This document shows, piece after piece, positions 1 through 5,412 of a stretch of DNA of 8,555 bases. Each line of letters begins with the position of its first letter. The first letter of the stretch is position 1. The stretch comes from an uncultured Eubacteriales bacterium (lineage in GTDB: Bacteria > Bacillota > Clostridia > Oscillospirales > Acutalibacteraceae): contig ONUD01000070.1 in NCBI GenBank assembly GCA_900320925.1, forward strand, positions 1-8,555, in the 5' to 3' direction. The translations under genes were made by a program, and so were the position numbers. Below the pieces are notes generated by a model that worked only from the letters and a program-made list of their open reading frames with translations, was not told where the DNA came from and did not search any database.

Positions 1-500
1 ATTTTTGGACAAAGCTTTTTCTTTCCCAAAAAGCTTCCTCCGAAATATGCTCCCCCATCGGCAAGCCAAGAAGTAGCGAATACCGTAAAAATATAAAAAA
101 TCCCGACTGTTCCTTTATAATAGTCATAAACAGATATTACCGACCAAAATCCGAACGTACACATTGCCGTTACAAGAACCGCAAAAGCAATATCGTTAAG
201 AACAATCTTTTCATGATTGAATATCATTGCCATAAATAAGGAAACGATCAGCGCAAATGTAAGAATGGGAACTGCTAATTTATATGAATAAAGCATACAT
301 ACTAAAGCTGAATACATGATACATGGAATTGCAATAGACAACTTTTTATTCAGTTTATTTGCTGAAAGCCCTTCAAAAAGGCACATTACGGATAATATGG
401 TTAAACTCAGATCTATTACAATACTGTATTTTGTGCCAATATAAAAAATTCCCAACGTCAGAATAATACCTACTGCTGAGGATAATAATCTTGTTTTCAA
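1..500 (-). CDS. cdsA: Phosphatidate cytidylyltransferase (CDP-diacylglycerol synthase), N-terminal part, cut by window edge
   Basis: This membrane enzyme makes CDP-diacylglycerol from phosphatidic acid and CTP, the entry point to bacterial phospholipids. About 166 residues are visible and the C-terminal third, with the family signature, lies outside the window. The protein starts M-K-T-R-L-L-S-S-A-V-G-I, then shows several hydrophobic helices (roughly residues 5-22, 29-46, 55-71, 74-94, 103-124, 131-146). The conserved stretch WLADGGAYFGG follows at residues 145-155, with Asp148 at the expected place. The start is a TTG at 500-498: the uppS stop lies in the same frame only two codons upstream, so no earlier start is possible. 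A weak GGTGG-like ribosome site lies inside the last uppS codons. Position after uppS is the standard Firmicute order. GC is about 34% by hand count, clearly below uppS. Identification is firm from motif and context; the exact start is less certain. Confidence 0.9.
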   Translation of the reverse strand, partial: MKTRLLSSAVGIILTLGIFYIGTKYSIVIDLSLTILSVMCLFEGLSANKLNKKLSIAIPCIMYSALVCMLYSYKLAVPILTFALIVSLFMAMIFNHEKIVLNDIAFAVLVTAMCTFGFWSVISVYDYYKGTVGIFYIFTVFATSWLADGGAYFGGSFLGKKKLCPK

Positions 501-503
501 GTA

Positions 504-1211
504 CTAAACACCACCAAATCTTCTGCTGCGTTTGTTAAATTCTTCTATGGCTCTGTCAAAATCCTTTGGCTTAAAGTCAGGCCACAGGGTATCGACAGAA
601 TAAAATTCCGAATAAGCTGCCTGATACAGCAAAAAGTTACTCAATCTGTGTTCCCCGCCCGTTCTGATAATCAAATCAGGATCGGGCTGATGGGCGGTAT
701 AAAGATATTTTTCAATATCCTTTTCCGTCAAACTGTCAATGTCCGAACGATGTTCCTGCACATCTTTGCAAATCTGTTTGACAGCCCGTAAAATTTCATC
801 TCTGCCGCCGTAATTCATGGCAATGTTCAGCAACATTCCTTTTCGATTTTTGGCAACCTCCTCTGTTTCATTGATAAGCTGAATCAAATTGGGAGAAAAT
901 GCCGACCTGTCACCAATGAATACCACCTTGATATCATCATCACGGAAGTCTGTCAGGGAATCCACCAGATATTGATGAAAAATTTTCATAATCGCTCCCA
1001 CCTCTTCGGCAGGACGTTTCCAGTTTTCTGTTGAAAACGCATACAGAGTCAGTATTTTCACGCCCTGCTTACTGATATAGCGGGTAATATTGCGAAAGGT
1101 CTGTGCCCCATAGGTATGCCCCACCTGACGGGGCAGTCCTCTTTTTTTCGCCCATCGTCCGTTGCCGTCCATAATAATGCCAACGTGTTCGGGAATATAT
1201 AATTCTGCCAT
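504..1211 (-). CDS. uppS: Isoprenyl transferase / undecaprenyl diphosphate synthase
   Basis: This cytosolic cis-prenyltransferase condenses isopentenyl diphosphate units onto farnesyl diphosphate to make undecaprenyl diphosphate, the lipid carrier for peptidoglycan and other wall polymers. The 235-residue product has the family's usual length. It shows the N-terminal MDGNGRWA motif (residues 14-21, catalytic Asp15), FSTENW (59-64), and the C-terminal RTGGEHRLSNF block (183-193), followed by AAYSE with Glu202. The ATG at 1211 is preferred over the in-frame GTG at 1220 because AGGTGA sits 5 nt upstream of it, and that GTG is itself part of the ribosome site. The ribosome site overlaps the stop codon of the upstream rpn gene, with a 10-nt gap between the genes, so translation of the two is probably coupled. 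Only 3 nt separate its stop from the cdsA start. Confidence 0.96.
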   Translation of the reverse strand: MAELYIPEHVGIIMDGNGRWAKKRGLPRQVGHTYGAQTFRNITRYISKQGVKILTLYAFSTENWKRPAEEVGAIMKIFHQYLVDSLTDFRDDDIKVVFIGDRSAFSPNLIQLINETEEVAKNRKGMLLNIAMNYGGRDEILRAVKQICKDVQEHRSDIDSLTEKDIEKYLYTAHQPDPDLIIRTGGEHRLSNFLLYQAAYSEFYSVDTLWPDFKPKDFDRAIEEFNKRSRRFGGV

Positions 1212-1216
1212 TGCCG

Positions 1217-1224
1217 TCACCTCA
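1217..1224 (-). promoter_or_regulatory. uppS ribosome binding site overlapping the rpn stop codon
   Basis: Read on the minus strand, TGAGGTGA contains both the rpn stop codon (TGA, 1224-1222) and the AGGTGA Shine-Dalgarno sequence of uppS, 5 nt before the ATG at 1211. This decides the uppS start. It also implies that ribosomes finishing rpn (or its internal short form) terminate on top of the uppS initiation site. Confidence 0.75.
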
Positions 1225-1443
1225 GCTCATCTGTGCTAAAACATCCTTCACCCTTGCTGCTGCTTCCTCTTGGCTCAGGGAATATTCAGACACCAAATTC
1301 GTAATAATCATATCCACTGTAGCTCCTACATTTTTCAGCATAATGATTGCTTTTTTAATGCCATTGACCTTTTCCTGCCTGATCCCTTTTTCAATACCTT
1401 GTTCGATACCTTGTTCGATAATATCATCATAGATTCTGCACAT
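1222..1443 (-). CDS. Candidate intragenic short form (RpnS-like, 73 aa) in frame within rpn
   Basis: An in-frame ATG at 1443-1441 (Met226 of the full protein) is preceded by GGGAGGAG with a 5-nt spacer, as good a ribosome site as any in this window and better than that of the full-length gene. Translation from it gives a 73-residue protein starting M-C-R-I-Y-D-D-I, followed by IEQG-IEQG-IEKG repeats (residues 9-20) and a mostly helical tail ending A-Q-M-S. In E. coli, separately translated C-terminal proteins (RpnS) of rpn genes bind and inhibit the toxic full-length nuclease, and their dimer helix carries four-residue repeats of variable number. The location, size, repeats and start signal match that layout. 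Whether it is actually made is not shown. The internal site could be fortuitous, since the GGAGGA arises in two glycine codons (G222, G223). Confidence 0.55.
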   Translation of the reverse strand: MCRIYDDIIEQGIEQGIEKGIRQEKVNGIKKAIIMLKNVGATVDMIITNLVSEYSLSQEEAAARVKDVLAQMS

Positions 1444-2118
1444 GCTGACTCCTCCCGTTATGTTCAGTTCATTGTATGCATCCCTGAATCTGTCATCACC
1501 CGAAAATACACTAATCATATCCAGTGTTTCTTCCGGATGCTCCAGCATCTTGTCCGTGGGCTGATAGGTTTCTCCATTGTTCAGTGCTTTAAAAAATTCT
1601 GCTATCACTCTGAAATCAGACTGAAATTTTCCTATCTGCTCTTCCGTCAGGTCTTTCATGGAAACCAGATTCATCCGATAATCACTCACATACGGCAACA
1701 GTTCATCAGGGATTGTCAAACAGGAATGAAGGTTCGTACCGTATTTCCAAGGCTCTCTGCCGAAATAAATCACCAAGGTGATAACAGGGTAAAAAGACTC
1801 CTGATTTTTCTGAATTTGTTTTCTGTATTCCGAGCCGTCATAGCTCAATACACGTATCGGCATCCACTTTTCCATTTCCACCTGATTTTCTGTTCCGAAC
1901 AGTGCCAGACTGATGCCTGCACGCTTCCAATATTTCAAGACATCTCTTTCCTGACTGCGGATTCTTCCGTCAGCCTTATAATGGGACTCTTTTTCTGCCG
2001 CTGTCAATTCCTGAGGGGCAACGACCCGTTTCCCGTCAAACAGCAGTACATTGAGAATATCCGCAAAAACATCATTGTACCATTCCAATTGCTTGGTTGT
2101 CATATCCTTTTCCGCCAT
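1222..2118 (-). CDS. Rpn family recombination-promoting nuclease (PD-(D/E)XK, putative transposase-like / anti-phage toxin), full-length form
   Basis: The 298-residue protein belongs to the Rpn/PDDEXK group once annotated as putative transposase or invertase. Characterised members are DNA endonucleases, and some act in anti-phage toxin-antitoxin systems. Conserved blocks are an N-terminal NDVFADILNVLLFDG (residues 15-29), RDVLKYW (58-64), LFGTENQ (73-79), MPIRVLSYD (86-94) and YPVITLVIYFG (110-120) before W124. Asp59, Glu77 and Gln79 are the likely metal-site residues, by analogy with the D...ExQ pattern of the subfamily. The C-terminal part holds an IEQG/IEKG repeat (234-245) and a helical tail. 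The start at 2118 has AGAGGTGG four nt upstream. The gene sits between frr and uppS, where most Firmicutes have nothing, and has no promoter of its own that I can see. Its GC is close to its neighbours. No transposon ends or flanking direct repeats were seen. Family assignment is secure; the defence role is inferred. Confidence 0.88.
   Translation of the reverse strand: MAEKDMTTKQLEWYNDVFADILNVLLFDGKRVVAPQELTAAEKESHYKADGRIRSQERDVLKYWKRAGISLALFGTENQVEMEKWMPIRVLSYDGSEYRKQIQKNQESFYPVITLVIYFGREPWKYGTNLHSCLTIPDELLPYVSDYRMNLVSMKDLTEEQIGKFQSDFRVIAEFFKALNNGETYQPTDKMLEHPEETLDMISVFSGDDRFRDAYNELNITGGVSMCRIYDDIIEQGIEQGIEKGIRQEKVNGIKKAIIMLKNVGATVDMIITNLVSEYSLSQEEAAARVKDVLAQMS
1382..1417 (-). repeat. 12-bp tandem repeat encoding IEQG/IEKG units in rpn
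   Basis: Two perfect 12-bp units (1394-1405 and 1406-1417) are followed, in the coding direction, by a degenerate third unit (1382-1393, 9 of 12 positions matching). Each encodes the four-residue unit I-E-(Q/K)-G (residues 234-245 of the full protein). Because the unit is a multiple of three, changes in copy number keep the frame and alter the helix length in both the full-length and short forms. Similar EQG/EKG runs are common at the C-terminus of Rpn proteins. Confidence 0.85.
1449..1456 (-). promoter_or_regulatory. Internal Shine-Dalgarno sequence in rpn
   Basis: GGGAGGAG on the minus strand lies 5 nt upstream of the in-frame ATG at 1443. It is the reason for proposing an independent short product from the 3' end of rpn. 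Confidence 0.6.
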
Positions 2119-2140
2119 ACCGCCACCTCTGTTTTTCTGA

Positions 2141-2185
2141 AAATATATCTCGGCAAGAAACTCTTTCCTGCCGAGATATTTTTTT
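2141..2185. terminator. Strong hairpin between frr and rpn, possible bidirectional terminator or attenuator
   Basis: Arms at 2145-2160 and 2164-2179 pair over 16 positions with a 3-nt loop and one G-U/A-C type mismatch (A at 2155 opposite C at 2168). On the plus strand it is followed by seven T's (2179-2185), a classic intrinsic terminator. On the minus strand, the direction of all genes here, it is preceded by A's and followed by TATTTTC, a weaker U-tract. It begins about 9 nt after the frr stop, and only 22 nt separate it from the rpn ATG, which leaves no room for a new promoter. It may partially terminate after frr, reducing rpn-uppS-cdsA expression, or stop antisense transcripts. Confidence 0.6.
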
Positions 2186-2193
2186 GTGAGCGT

Positions 2194-2748
2194 TCAAATC
2201 TCCATAATTTGCTTTTGTTTTTTCTCTGTCAGGCTGTCAATGGTTTTGATATGGCTGTCGGTAATATCCTGAATTTTCTTTTCGCCGTGTTTCAGGTCAT
2301 CCTCTGTAATTTCACTTTTCTTTTTGAGGGCTTTGAGTTTTTCCATCGCCTCACGTCTGATGCCACGCACTGCCACTTTCGTTTCCTCGCCCATTTTGGA
2401 AATATCCTTAACGATTTCTTTACGGCGATCCTCTGTCAGCGGCGGGAAGATCATACGAATCACGGTACCGTCATTCTGGGGGTTGATACCGATATCGGAA
2501 GTCTGGATAGCCTTTTCGATTTGGCGAAGGATCGATTTGTCCCAAGGCTGAATGGTCAGTGTTCTTGCCTCGGTCACAGAAACGGCTGCCAATTGGTTAA
2601 TCGCCGTAGGGGCTCCATAGTAATCCACCTTGACCTTGTCCAGCACGGCAGGATTGGCACGTCCTGCACGAATCTCAGAAAACTCTGTTTCGAGATGCTG
2701 CACGGATTTTTTCATTTTTTCATCGGTATTTTTGATTACTGTATTCAT
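2194..2748 (-). CDS. frr: Ribosome recycling factor
   Basis: This protein works with EF-G in the cytosol to split post-termination ribosomes into subunits. The 184-residue length is almost exactly the family norm of about 185. It shows the typical helical N-terminus, the R-A-G-R-A-N-P block (residues 27-33) with VDYYGAPT (41-48), TIQPWD (69-74), and the long C-terminal helices from DRRKEIVKD onward. The start at 2748 is supported by GGAGG 9 nt upstream. A 26-nt gap separates it from pyrH, so the two are surely cotranscribed. Its stop is followed almost at once by a long hairpin and then the rpn gene; in Bacillus-type operons uppS follows instead. Confidence 0.97.
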   Translation of the reverse strand: MNTVIKNTDEKMKKSVQHLETEFSEIRAGRANPAVLDKVKVDYYGAPTAINQLAAVSVTEARTLTIQPWDKSILRQIEKAIQTSDIGINPQNDGTVIRMIFPPLTEDRRKEIVKDISKMGEETKVAVRGIRREAMEKLKALKKKSEITEDDLKHGEKKIQDITDSHIKTIDSLTEKKQKQIMEI

Positions 2749-2774
2749 ACGCTTTGACCTCCATCAGATTGATT

Positions 2775-3488
2775 TTATTGTTCGACCAGTGTTCCCACAT
2801 TTTCTCCGCATACAGCCGCAACGATATTGTCAGGATGCTCCAGGCTGAATACCACGATGGGAATATGGTTGTCTTTGCAGATAGCAGCGGCTGTACTGTC
2901 CATCACCTTCAAGTCATATTTCAACACATCGCTGAAAGAAATCGTATCAAACTTTTTGGCATCAGGATTTGTTTTGGGGTCACTGTCATAAACGCCGTCC
3001 ACCATGGTAGCTTTGAGGATAATATCCGCTTCGATCTCAGCCGCACGCAGAGCAGCTGCCGTATCGGTTGAGAAGAACGGGTTGCCCGTGCCGCAGCCAA
3101 ATACCAAGATTCTGCCCTTTTCGAGATGGCGGATAGCACGGTTGCGGATATAGGGTTCTGCCACCTGCTGCATAGAGATAGCGGTCTGCACACGCACTTC
3201 CAGTCCCAGCTGTTCCAGGGCATCGCACACACCCAAGGCATTGATAACGGTTGCCAGCATTCCCATATGGTCTGCTCTGGTTCTATCCATTTTTCCGCTG
3301 GAGCGTCCTCTCCAGAAGTTGCCGCCGCCCACGACAATGGCGACTTCCACGCCCATTTCATTCAGTTTCCTGATAGGCTCACAGAATTGCAGCACGGTAT
3401 CAAAATCAATGCCGTGCTTTTCCGCACCTGCCAGAGACTCACCGCTCAATTTCAAAAGCACTCTCTTATATTTAGGGGTCATTGTCAT
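2775..3488 (-). CDS. pyrH: UMP kinase
   Basis: This cytosolic amino-acid-kinase-fold enzyme phosphorylates UMP to UDP with ATP, supplying UTP and CTP. Bacterial forms are usually hexamers controlled by GTP and UTP. The 237-residue protein shows KLSGE (residues 13-17), VVGGGNFWRG (52-61), the uridylate-binding DRTRADHMGM (68-77), GTGNPFFSTDTAA (133-145) and KATMVDGVYDSDP (159-171). The ATG at 3488 is chosen because AGGAG lies 7 nt upstream; the GTG at 3494 is too close to it and the ATG at 3482 too far. It is the first gene after a dedicated promoter and after the tsf terminator, and is followed 26 nt later by frr. Confidence 0.97.
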   Translation of the reverse strand: MTMTPKYKRVLLKLSGESLAGAEKHGIDFDTVLQFCEPIRKLNEMGVEVAIVVGGGNFWRGRSSGKMDRTRADHMGMLATVINALGVCDALEQLGLEVRVQTAISMQQVAEPYIRNRAIRHLEKGRILVFGCGTGNPFFSTDTAAALRAAEIEADIILKATMVDGVYDSDPKTNPDAKKFDTISFSDVLKYDLKVMDSTAAAICKDNHIPIVVFSLEHPDNIVAAVCGENVGTLVEQ

Positions 3489-3527
3489 GCTCACACTCCT
3501 ATATTTTGATTAGATTCCTCTGTCATT

Positions 3528-3556
3528 ATTTTACTATATTTATGCTCCAAAGTAAA
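3528..3556 (-). promoter_or_regulatory. Predicted sigma-A-type promoter for pyrH-frr-rpn-uppS-cdsA
   Basis: On the minus strand, TTTACT (3556-3551, 4 of 6 consensus) and TAAAAT (3533-3528, 5 of 6) are separated by exactly 17 bp. The pair lies just downstream of the tsf terminator and about 40 nt before the pyrH ATG. The expected transcription start is near 3521. Its placement makes functional sense, but it is a sequence-only prediction. Confidence 0.65.
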
Positions 3557-3566
3557 GTAGAAATTC

Positions 3567-3606
3567 AAAAAAAGGGTTACAAGATTTCTCATCCTGTAAC
3601 CCTTTT
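3567..3606 (-). terminator. Intrinsic terminator after tsf
   Basis: In the minus direction, AAAAGGGTTACA pairs with TGTAACCCTTTT, with an extra inner stem (GGAT/ATCT, one G-U pair) around a GAGAA loop. The hairpin ends in an unbroken run of seven T's (3573-3567), part of which pairs with the upstream A's. It begins about 10 nt after the tsf stop codon and is a textbook rho-independent terminator. Confidence 0.9.
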
Positions 3607-3615
3607 ACAAACAAA

Positions 3616-4533
3616 TTATTTACCGGCCAATTTTTCAACTTCGGCTGCGAAGTCATCGACACGTTTTTCCAGACCTTCGCCCTTTTCAAAACGCACGAAG
3701 CTCACGATGGCAATGGAACCGCCCAAAGCCTTTGCCGTTTCCTTGGTATAGGAGCCGATGGTCTTGGAGTTGTCCTTGACGAACTCCTGATCGACAAGGC
3801 AGTTTTCCTTGTAGAACTTGCCCACTTTGCCATCCACGATTTTGGCAAGAACCTGTTCGGGCTTGTTAGCCATTTTGGGATCCTGCTTCATCTGGGCAAT
3901 CATGGTACCTTTTTCATGTTCAATAACCTCTGCGGGAACAGAAGCCTCATCAAGATACTGTGTATTGAGAGCAGCAATCTGCATGGCAACGTCCTTGGCA
4001 TATGTCTTGAATGCTTCATTGTCGGCAAGGTCGGTATCAAACTTGACCATGACGGAAATCTTGCCGCCCATGTGGATATAGGTAGCAACCGTACCCTCAT
4101 AGCGTACAAAACGGCGGATAATGATATTTTCACCGATTGTCTGAATCTTCTCCTGAAGCAGTTCAGACACGGTCATTTCCGTACCGGCAGCTTTCTTTGT
4201 GAGGAGTTCCTCCACATCAGCAGGATTCTCTGCCAGAACCGTATCCGCAACGGTCTTGACAAAGGACTGGAAGTCCGCATTCTTGGCAACGAAGTCGGTT
4301 TCTGCATTGACTTCGAGTGCCACGCCTGCCTTGTCATCAGAGTAAGCCACTGCCACGCCCTCAGCTGCAATTCTGGAAGCCTTCTTAGCGGTCTTGGCAA
4401 GACCCATTTCTCTGAGAATATCAATTGCCTTATCCATATCGCCGTCAGCATCGGTGAGAGCCTTTTTGCAGTCCATCATGCCGCAGCCTGTTTTTTGTCT
4501 TAATGTCATTACGTCTTTTGCTGTAAAAGCCAT
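3616..4533 (-). CDS. tsf: Translation elongation factor Ts
   Basis: EF-Ts is the nucleotide exchange factor that releases GDP from EF-Tu. The 305-residue protein begins with the UBA-like domain (residues 1-55, with LRQKTGCGMMDCKKAL at 11-26) and carries the EF-Tu-contacting TDFV motif at 79-82 inside NAETDFVAKN. The dimerisation/core domains follow, and the C-terminal part includes KFYKENCLVDQEFVKD. Three starts share one GGAGG. The TTG at 4542 is too close, while the ATGs at 4539 (spacing 4) and 4533 (spacing 10) are both possible. I chose 4533 because the family typically begins M-A-F-T-A-K-D-V. It lies 18 nt after rpsB with no terminator between them, and is followed by a strong one. Confidence 0.97.
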   Translation of the reverse strand: MAFTAKDVMTLRQKTGCGMMDCKKALTDADGDMDKAIDILREMGLAKTAKKASRIAAEGVAVAYSDDKAGVALEVNAETDFVAKNADFQSFVKTVADTVLAENPADVEELLTKKAAGTEMTVSELLQEKIQTIGENIIIRRFVRYEGTVATYIHMGGKISVMVKFDTDLADNEAFKTYAKDVAMQIAALNTQYLDEASVPAEVIEHEKGTMIAQMKQDPKMANKPEQVLAKIVDGKVGKFYKENCLVDQEFVKDNSKTIGSYTKETAKALGGSIAIVSFVRFEKGEGLEKRVDDFAAEVEKLAGK

Positions 4534-4551
4534 GTTCATCAAACCTCCGTA

Positions 4552-5283
4552 TTATTCTTCAACCGCTTCCTCTTCTGCTTCGGCAGCGGCTGCACCCATT
4601 CTGCCCTCATTGCCTTCGATGATAGCGTTGGCCATGGCACCGGAAATCAGCTTCACCGCACGAATCGCATCATCGTTGCCGGGGATTACATAATCAATCT
4701 CATCAGGGTCGCAGTTGGTATCCACAATTGCCACGATCGGAATGCCGAGCTTTTTAGCTTCTGCCACGGCAATTCTTTCTTTTCTGGGGTCAACGATGAA
4801 CAAAGCACCCGGAATTTCTTTCATAGTCTTGATACCGCCGAGGAACTTTTCAAGCTTCTCAATTTCAAGATTCAGCTTGATCACTTCCTTTTTGGGAAGA
4901 AGGTCAAACGTACCGTCTGTTTCCATGGTACGGAGCTGGTTGAGTCTGTCGATTCTTCTGCGGATGGTGGTGAAGTTGGTCAGCATACCGCCGAGCCATC
5001 TTGCATTGACATAGAACGCACCTGCACGCAGAGCTTCCTCTTTCACAGAATCCTGTGCCTGTTTTTTGGTACCCACGAAGAGAACGGACTTGCCCTCTGC
5101 GGAAAGCTCACGGACGAAGTTATAAGCCTCTTCCAGTTTTTTCACTGTCTTTTGAAGGTCGATGATATAGATCCCGTTTCTTTCCGTGAAGATATAGGGA
5201 GCCATTTTCGGGTTCCATCTTCTTGTCTGGTGTCCAAAGTGGACGCCTGCCTCCAAAAGCTGTTTCATTGATACTACTGCCAT
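4552..5283 (-). CDS. rpsB: 30S ribosomal protein S2
   Basis: S2 binds late to the 30S subunit near the head-body junction and is needed for S1-type or leader-dependent initiation. The 243-residue product has the family's length and motifs: MKQLLEAGVHFGHQTRRWNP near the N-terminus, RWLGGMLTNF in the middle, VDTNCDPD and IPGNDDAIRA later. It ends in an acidic Ala/Glu tail. The ATG at 5283 follows AAGGAGG with 8-nt spacing; a longer in-frame start at 5325 has no ribosome site and would add a non-conserved basic leader. It forms a two-gene unit with tsf, behind a strong promoter and a leader of about 94 nt. Confidence 0.98.
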   Translation of the reverse strand: MAVVSMKQLLEAGVHFGHQTRRWNPKMAPYIFTERNGIYIIDLQKTVKKLEEAYNFVRELSAEGKSVLFVGTKKQAQDSVKEEALRAGAFYVNARWLGGMLTNFTTIRRRIDRLNQLRTMETDGTFDLLPKKEVIKLNLEIEKLEKFLGGIKTMKEIPGALFIVDPRKERIAVAEAKKLGIPIVAIVDTNCDPDEIDYVIPGNDDAIRAVKLISGAMANAIIEGNEGRMGAAAAEAEEEAVEE

Positions 5284-5377
5284 TTGTAAATCCTCCTTAG
5301 GTTGTTTCCTCCGTCGGCCTGACATTCCAACGCATTTTCATACGCACCTAACGAATACGACCAACGTGCGATTTGCG
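5284..5377 (-). promoter_or_regulatory. rpsB 5' leader with alternative pairings
   Basis: The untranslated leader, from the predicted start near 5377 to the rpsB ATG, can form several structures. A GCGTAT/ATGCGT hairpin with a GAAA loop lies at 5330-5345. A competing CGCAC/GTGCG pair (5343-5347 with 5366-5370) shares bases with it. A TTAGGT/ACCTAA pair (5346-5351 with 5297-5302) ends on the first bases of the AAGGAGG ribosome site. S2 autoregulates its operon through the leader in enterobacteria. A similar role here is only inferred, and no known motif was recognised. Confidence 0.4.
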
Positions 5378-5383
5378 TAGAAG

Positions 5384-5412
5384 ATTATACCATATCTTTT
5401 TCAAAATTGCAA
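5384..5412 (-). promoter_or_regulatory. Predicted sigma-A promoter of rpsB-tsf
   Basis: On the minus strand, TTGCAA (5412-5407) and a perfect TATAAT (5389-5384) are separated by 17 bp, and the -10 is extended by TG (TGGTATAAT). An A/T-rich tract upstream (5413-5460) could act as an UP-like element. The -35 box lies inside the last codons of the preceding YlmC/YmxH-family gene. Confidence 0.8.

Noticed and set aside
1222..2118. rpn as an active insertion sequence
   Set aside because: I found no terminal inverted repeats, target-site duplication or DDE transposase motifs; the transposase label for this family is historical.
2225..2245. Perfect TTGACA near the 3' end of frr as a promoter for rpn
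   Set aside because: No acceptable -10 box lies 16-18 bp downstream on the minus strand, and any transcript would still meet the hairpin before rpn.
1270..2757. Long plus-strand open frame (495 codons) antisense to rpn and frr
   Set aside because: It covers two well-supported genes in the opposite direction, has no recognisable domain, is unusually rich in Phe, His and Cys as expected for an antisense shadow, and shows no good ribosome site.
3489..3615. Riboswitch or pyrimidine attenuator upstream of pyrH
   Set aside because: The only structure is the tsf terminator; the predicted leader before pyrH is about 33 nt and A/T-rich, too short for a known riboswitch.
5281..5325. Longer rpsB start at 5325
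   Set aside because: The upstream ATG has no ribosome site, adds a non-conserved basic stretch, and runs over the consensus AAGGAGG that serves the ATG at 5283.
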